64,000 bases of DNA, from contig NC_057766.1 of NCBI RefSeq assembly GCF_010389155.1, positions 35,535,516 through 35,599,515 of the forward strand, written 5' to 3'. The notes beneath the pieces are model-generated. The model saw only the letters and a list, made by a program, of their open reading frames with translations, was not told the origin of the DNA and ran no database searches. This document shows positions 63,123-64,000 of the stretch, piece by piece; position 1 is the stretch's first letter, and every line of letters begins with the position of its first letter. Source of the DNA: Erigeron canadensis (Eukaryota; Streptophyta; Magnoliopsida; Asterales; Asteraceae). The position numbers and the translations under genes were made by a program.

Positions 63123-63467
63123 GTACTTCCTATTTAGCTCAAGTGGTTAAGCATCTGCCTTATAAGCAGGAGGTCTTTGGTTCAACACTTGGGAAGTACA
63201 TAGGAAGTCTTTCTATGAAGGCTTGACTTGGGTATACCCAGGTTCAAGTCTGGGAAGCAGGGTTTACCCCTATTGATCGTCGTGCCTTCGGGTGGATTAG
63301 TAGGGGGTTTTCCCACCATTGGGTATTTGAAATAGACATTTTTACTTTGTGGGAGTTCTCTAGCGCGAACCCGATTAAGACAGCGTATGTTAGACCTCCC
63401 ACTGTCGAATCACGACATGAAGTTCTCAAGCGAATTTCAACTTAAAAAAAAATAAAAAATAAAAAAA
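63123..63467 (+). mobile_element. tRNA-derived SINE, 345 bp
   Basis: A perfect 10-bp duplication, ttcactactt, flanks it (63113-63122 and 63468-63477). The head is clearly tRNA-like: A box tagctcaagtgg (63135-63146), then gcatctgccttataagcagg, then B box ggttcaacact. A 3' unrelated body follows, and it ends in an A-rich tail. The length is typical of plant SINEs. It lies about 280 bp before the next gene's ATG. Confidence 0.93.
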
Positions 63468-63748
63468 TTCACTACTTTAACTATCATTATGATATGAATT
63501 AAGTTCCATTTTTTAATTTTATTTTACCAATATGAATAGAAGTATGAAATTACAACTTGAACTAAAAATCACAACCTATCACCAACTCAAACTTTTAGAA
63601 ATCTTCAACTATGTATAATAGACCCATTTCACCAATATTTACTCCACCCCTCACCATAAAAACCCTTGACCCATTTCAACACACATCTCACTCCTAATCC
63701 ACTATTCTCAATCCTTCCCTTATTTTTCTTCCCAAAATAAGAAACAAA

Positions 63749-64000
63749 ATGGCATTACAATTCTTGCTACTACTAATCCTATGCACCATCACCACCACCC
63801 TAGCCCAGTCAGCACCGGCACCGGCACCGCCCGGTCCCACCAACATTACCAAAATCTTGGAAAAAGCTAGCCAATTTACCACCCTCATCCACCTTTTTGC
63901 CATAACTGATGTAGGTGATCAAATCAACACACAACTAAACAACTCCAAACAAGGCATGACCGTATTTGCCCCTATAGACAATGCTTTCACAAGCCTCGCG
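63749..64000 (+). CDS. FLA: fasciclin-like arabinogalactan protein, 5' part
   Basis: The frame is open from the ATG at 63749 to the window end (84 codons), so the gene is cut by the boundary, not broken. Residues 1-20 are a signal peptide ([20 protein letters not shown]). [10 protein letters not shown] follows, a short Ala-Pro arabinogalactan glycomodule. A fasciclin domain then begins with [19 protein letters not shown], an N-glycosylation site at NIT, and the H1-type motif [13 protein letters not shown] proteins are usually GPI-anchored at the cell surface, with roles in wall structure and secondary thickening. The short head before a single fasciclin start resembles the FLA11/FLA12 group, but the C-terminal half needed to tell is missing. 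Possible TATA-like words lie at 63613 (tataatag) and 63654 (cataaaaa). Confidence 0.93.
   Translation, partial: MALQFLLLLILCTITTTLAQSAPAPAPPGPTNITKILEKASQFTTLIHLFAITDVGDQINTQLNNSKQGMTVFAPIDNAFTSLA

Noticed and set aside
63129..63200. Possible tRNA gene with clear A and B boxes
   Set aside because: Flanking 10-bp duplication, unrelated 3' body and A-rich tail show it is a SINE head. Acceptor-stem pairing is not convincing.

Overview
The window is nuclear DNA of a flowering plant. It is AT-rich, genes carry many small GT-AG introns, and the proteins are typical plant ones: a plasma-membrane aquaporin, a plastid isoprenoid enzyme, an F-box/kelch protein and a fasciclin-like arabinogalactan protein. 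The proteins look eudicot. An asterid such as a member of the Asteraceae is plausible but not shown. I see no bacterial, organellar or viral block and no CRISPR array.

Genes, left to right: a PIP2 aquaporin (7285-9494, +, 4 exons, 283 aa); a small single-exon type I membrane protein of unknown function (12045-12473, +); an 83-aa three-exon protein of unknown function (13295-14035, -); plastid HDS/IspG, the 4-hydroxy-3-methylbut-2-enyl diphosphate synthase of the MEP pathway (17197-22183, -, 18 coding exons, 741 aa); a RING-CH membrane protein (38866-41812, -, 8 exons, 513 aa); an intronless SKIP11-like F-box/kelch protein (51428-52567, -, with a likely 5' UTR intron); and the first 84 codons of a fasciclin-like arabinogalactan protein (63749 to the window end, +). 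Each multi-exon model closes in frame across all its GT-AG junctions. The genes are independent single-copy loci with no operon-like or pathway clustering.

Most of the rest is transposable-element debris, much of it with readable boundaries. Two hAT elements have 8-bp target-site duplications (37310-37953 and 61228-62028). A Mutator-like foldback has a perfect 9-bp duplication (31326-32553). A TG...CA solo-LTR candidate of 2.7 kb has a 5-bp duplication (33031-35725) and holds a Stowaway-like MITE. Other MITEs are Tourist-like (50477-50624) and CACTA-derived (57463-57819). Two SINEs have 10- and 14-bp duplications (63123-63467 and 53615-53806). There are also several Helitrons with a 5' TC, a 3' hairpin and CTAG, inserted between A and T. 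An inverted pair of 1.09-kb Helitron copies lies 29 kb apart (15313-16405 and 44508-45597).

The observations most worth a second look are: a 34-bp minisatellite in HDS intron 2 that repeats a W-box-like TTGACC core; a Helitron end next to exon fragments of a CWC16-type splicing factor and a receptor-like cytoplasmic kinase; a solo LTR sitting exactly in the CTAG terminus of another Helitron; a cassette shared by three repeat arms in two otherwise different elements; and a cluster of palindromic elements upstream of the RING-CH gene. I did not find a convincing previously undescribed multi-gene system. All coordinates and element classes were read by eye, without alignment or database search.
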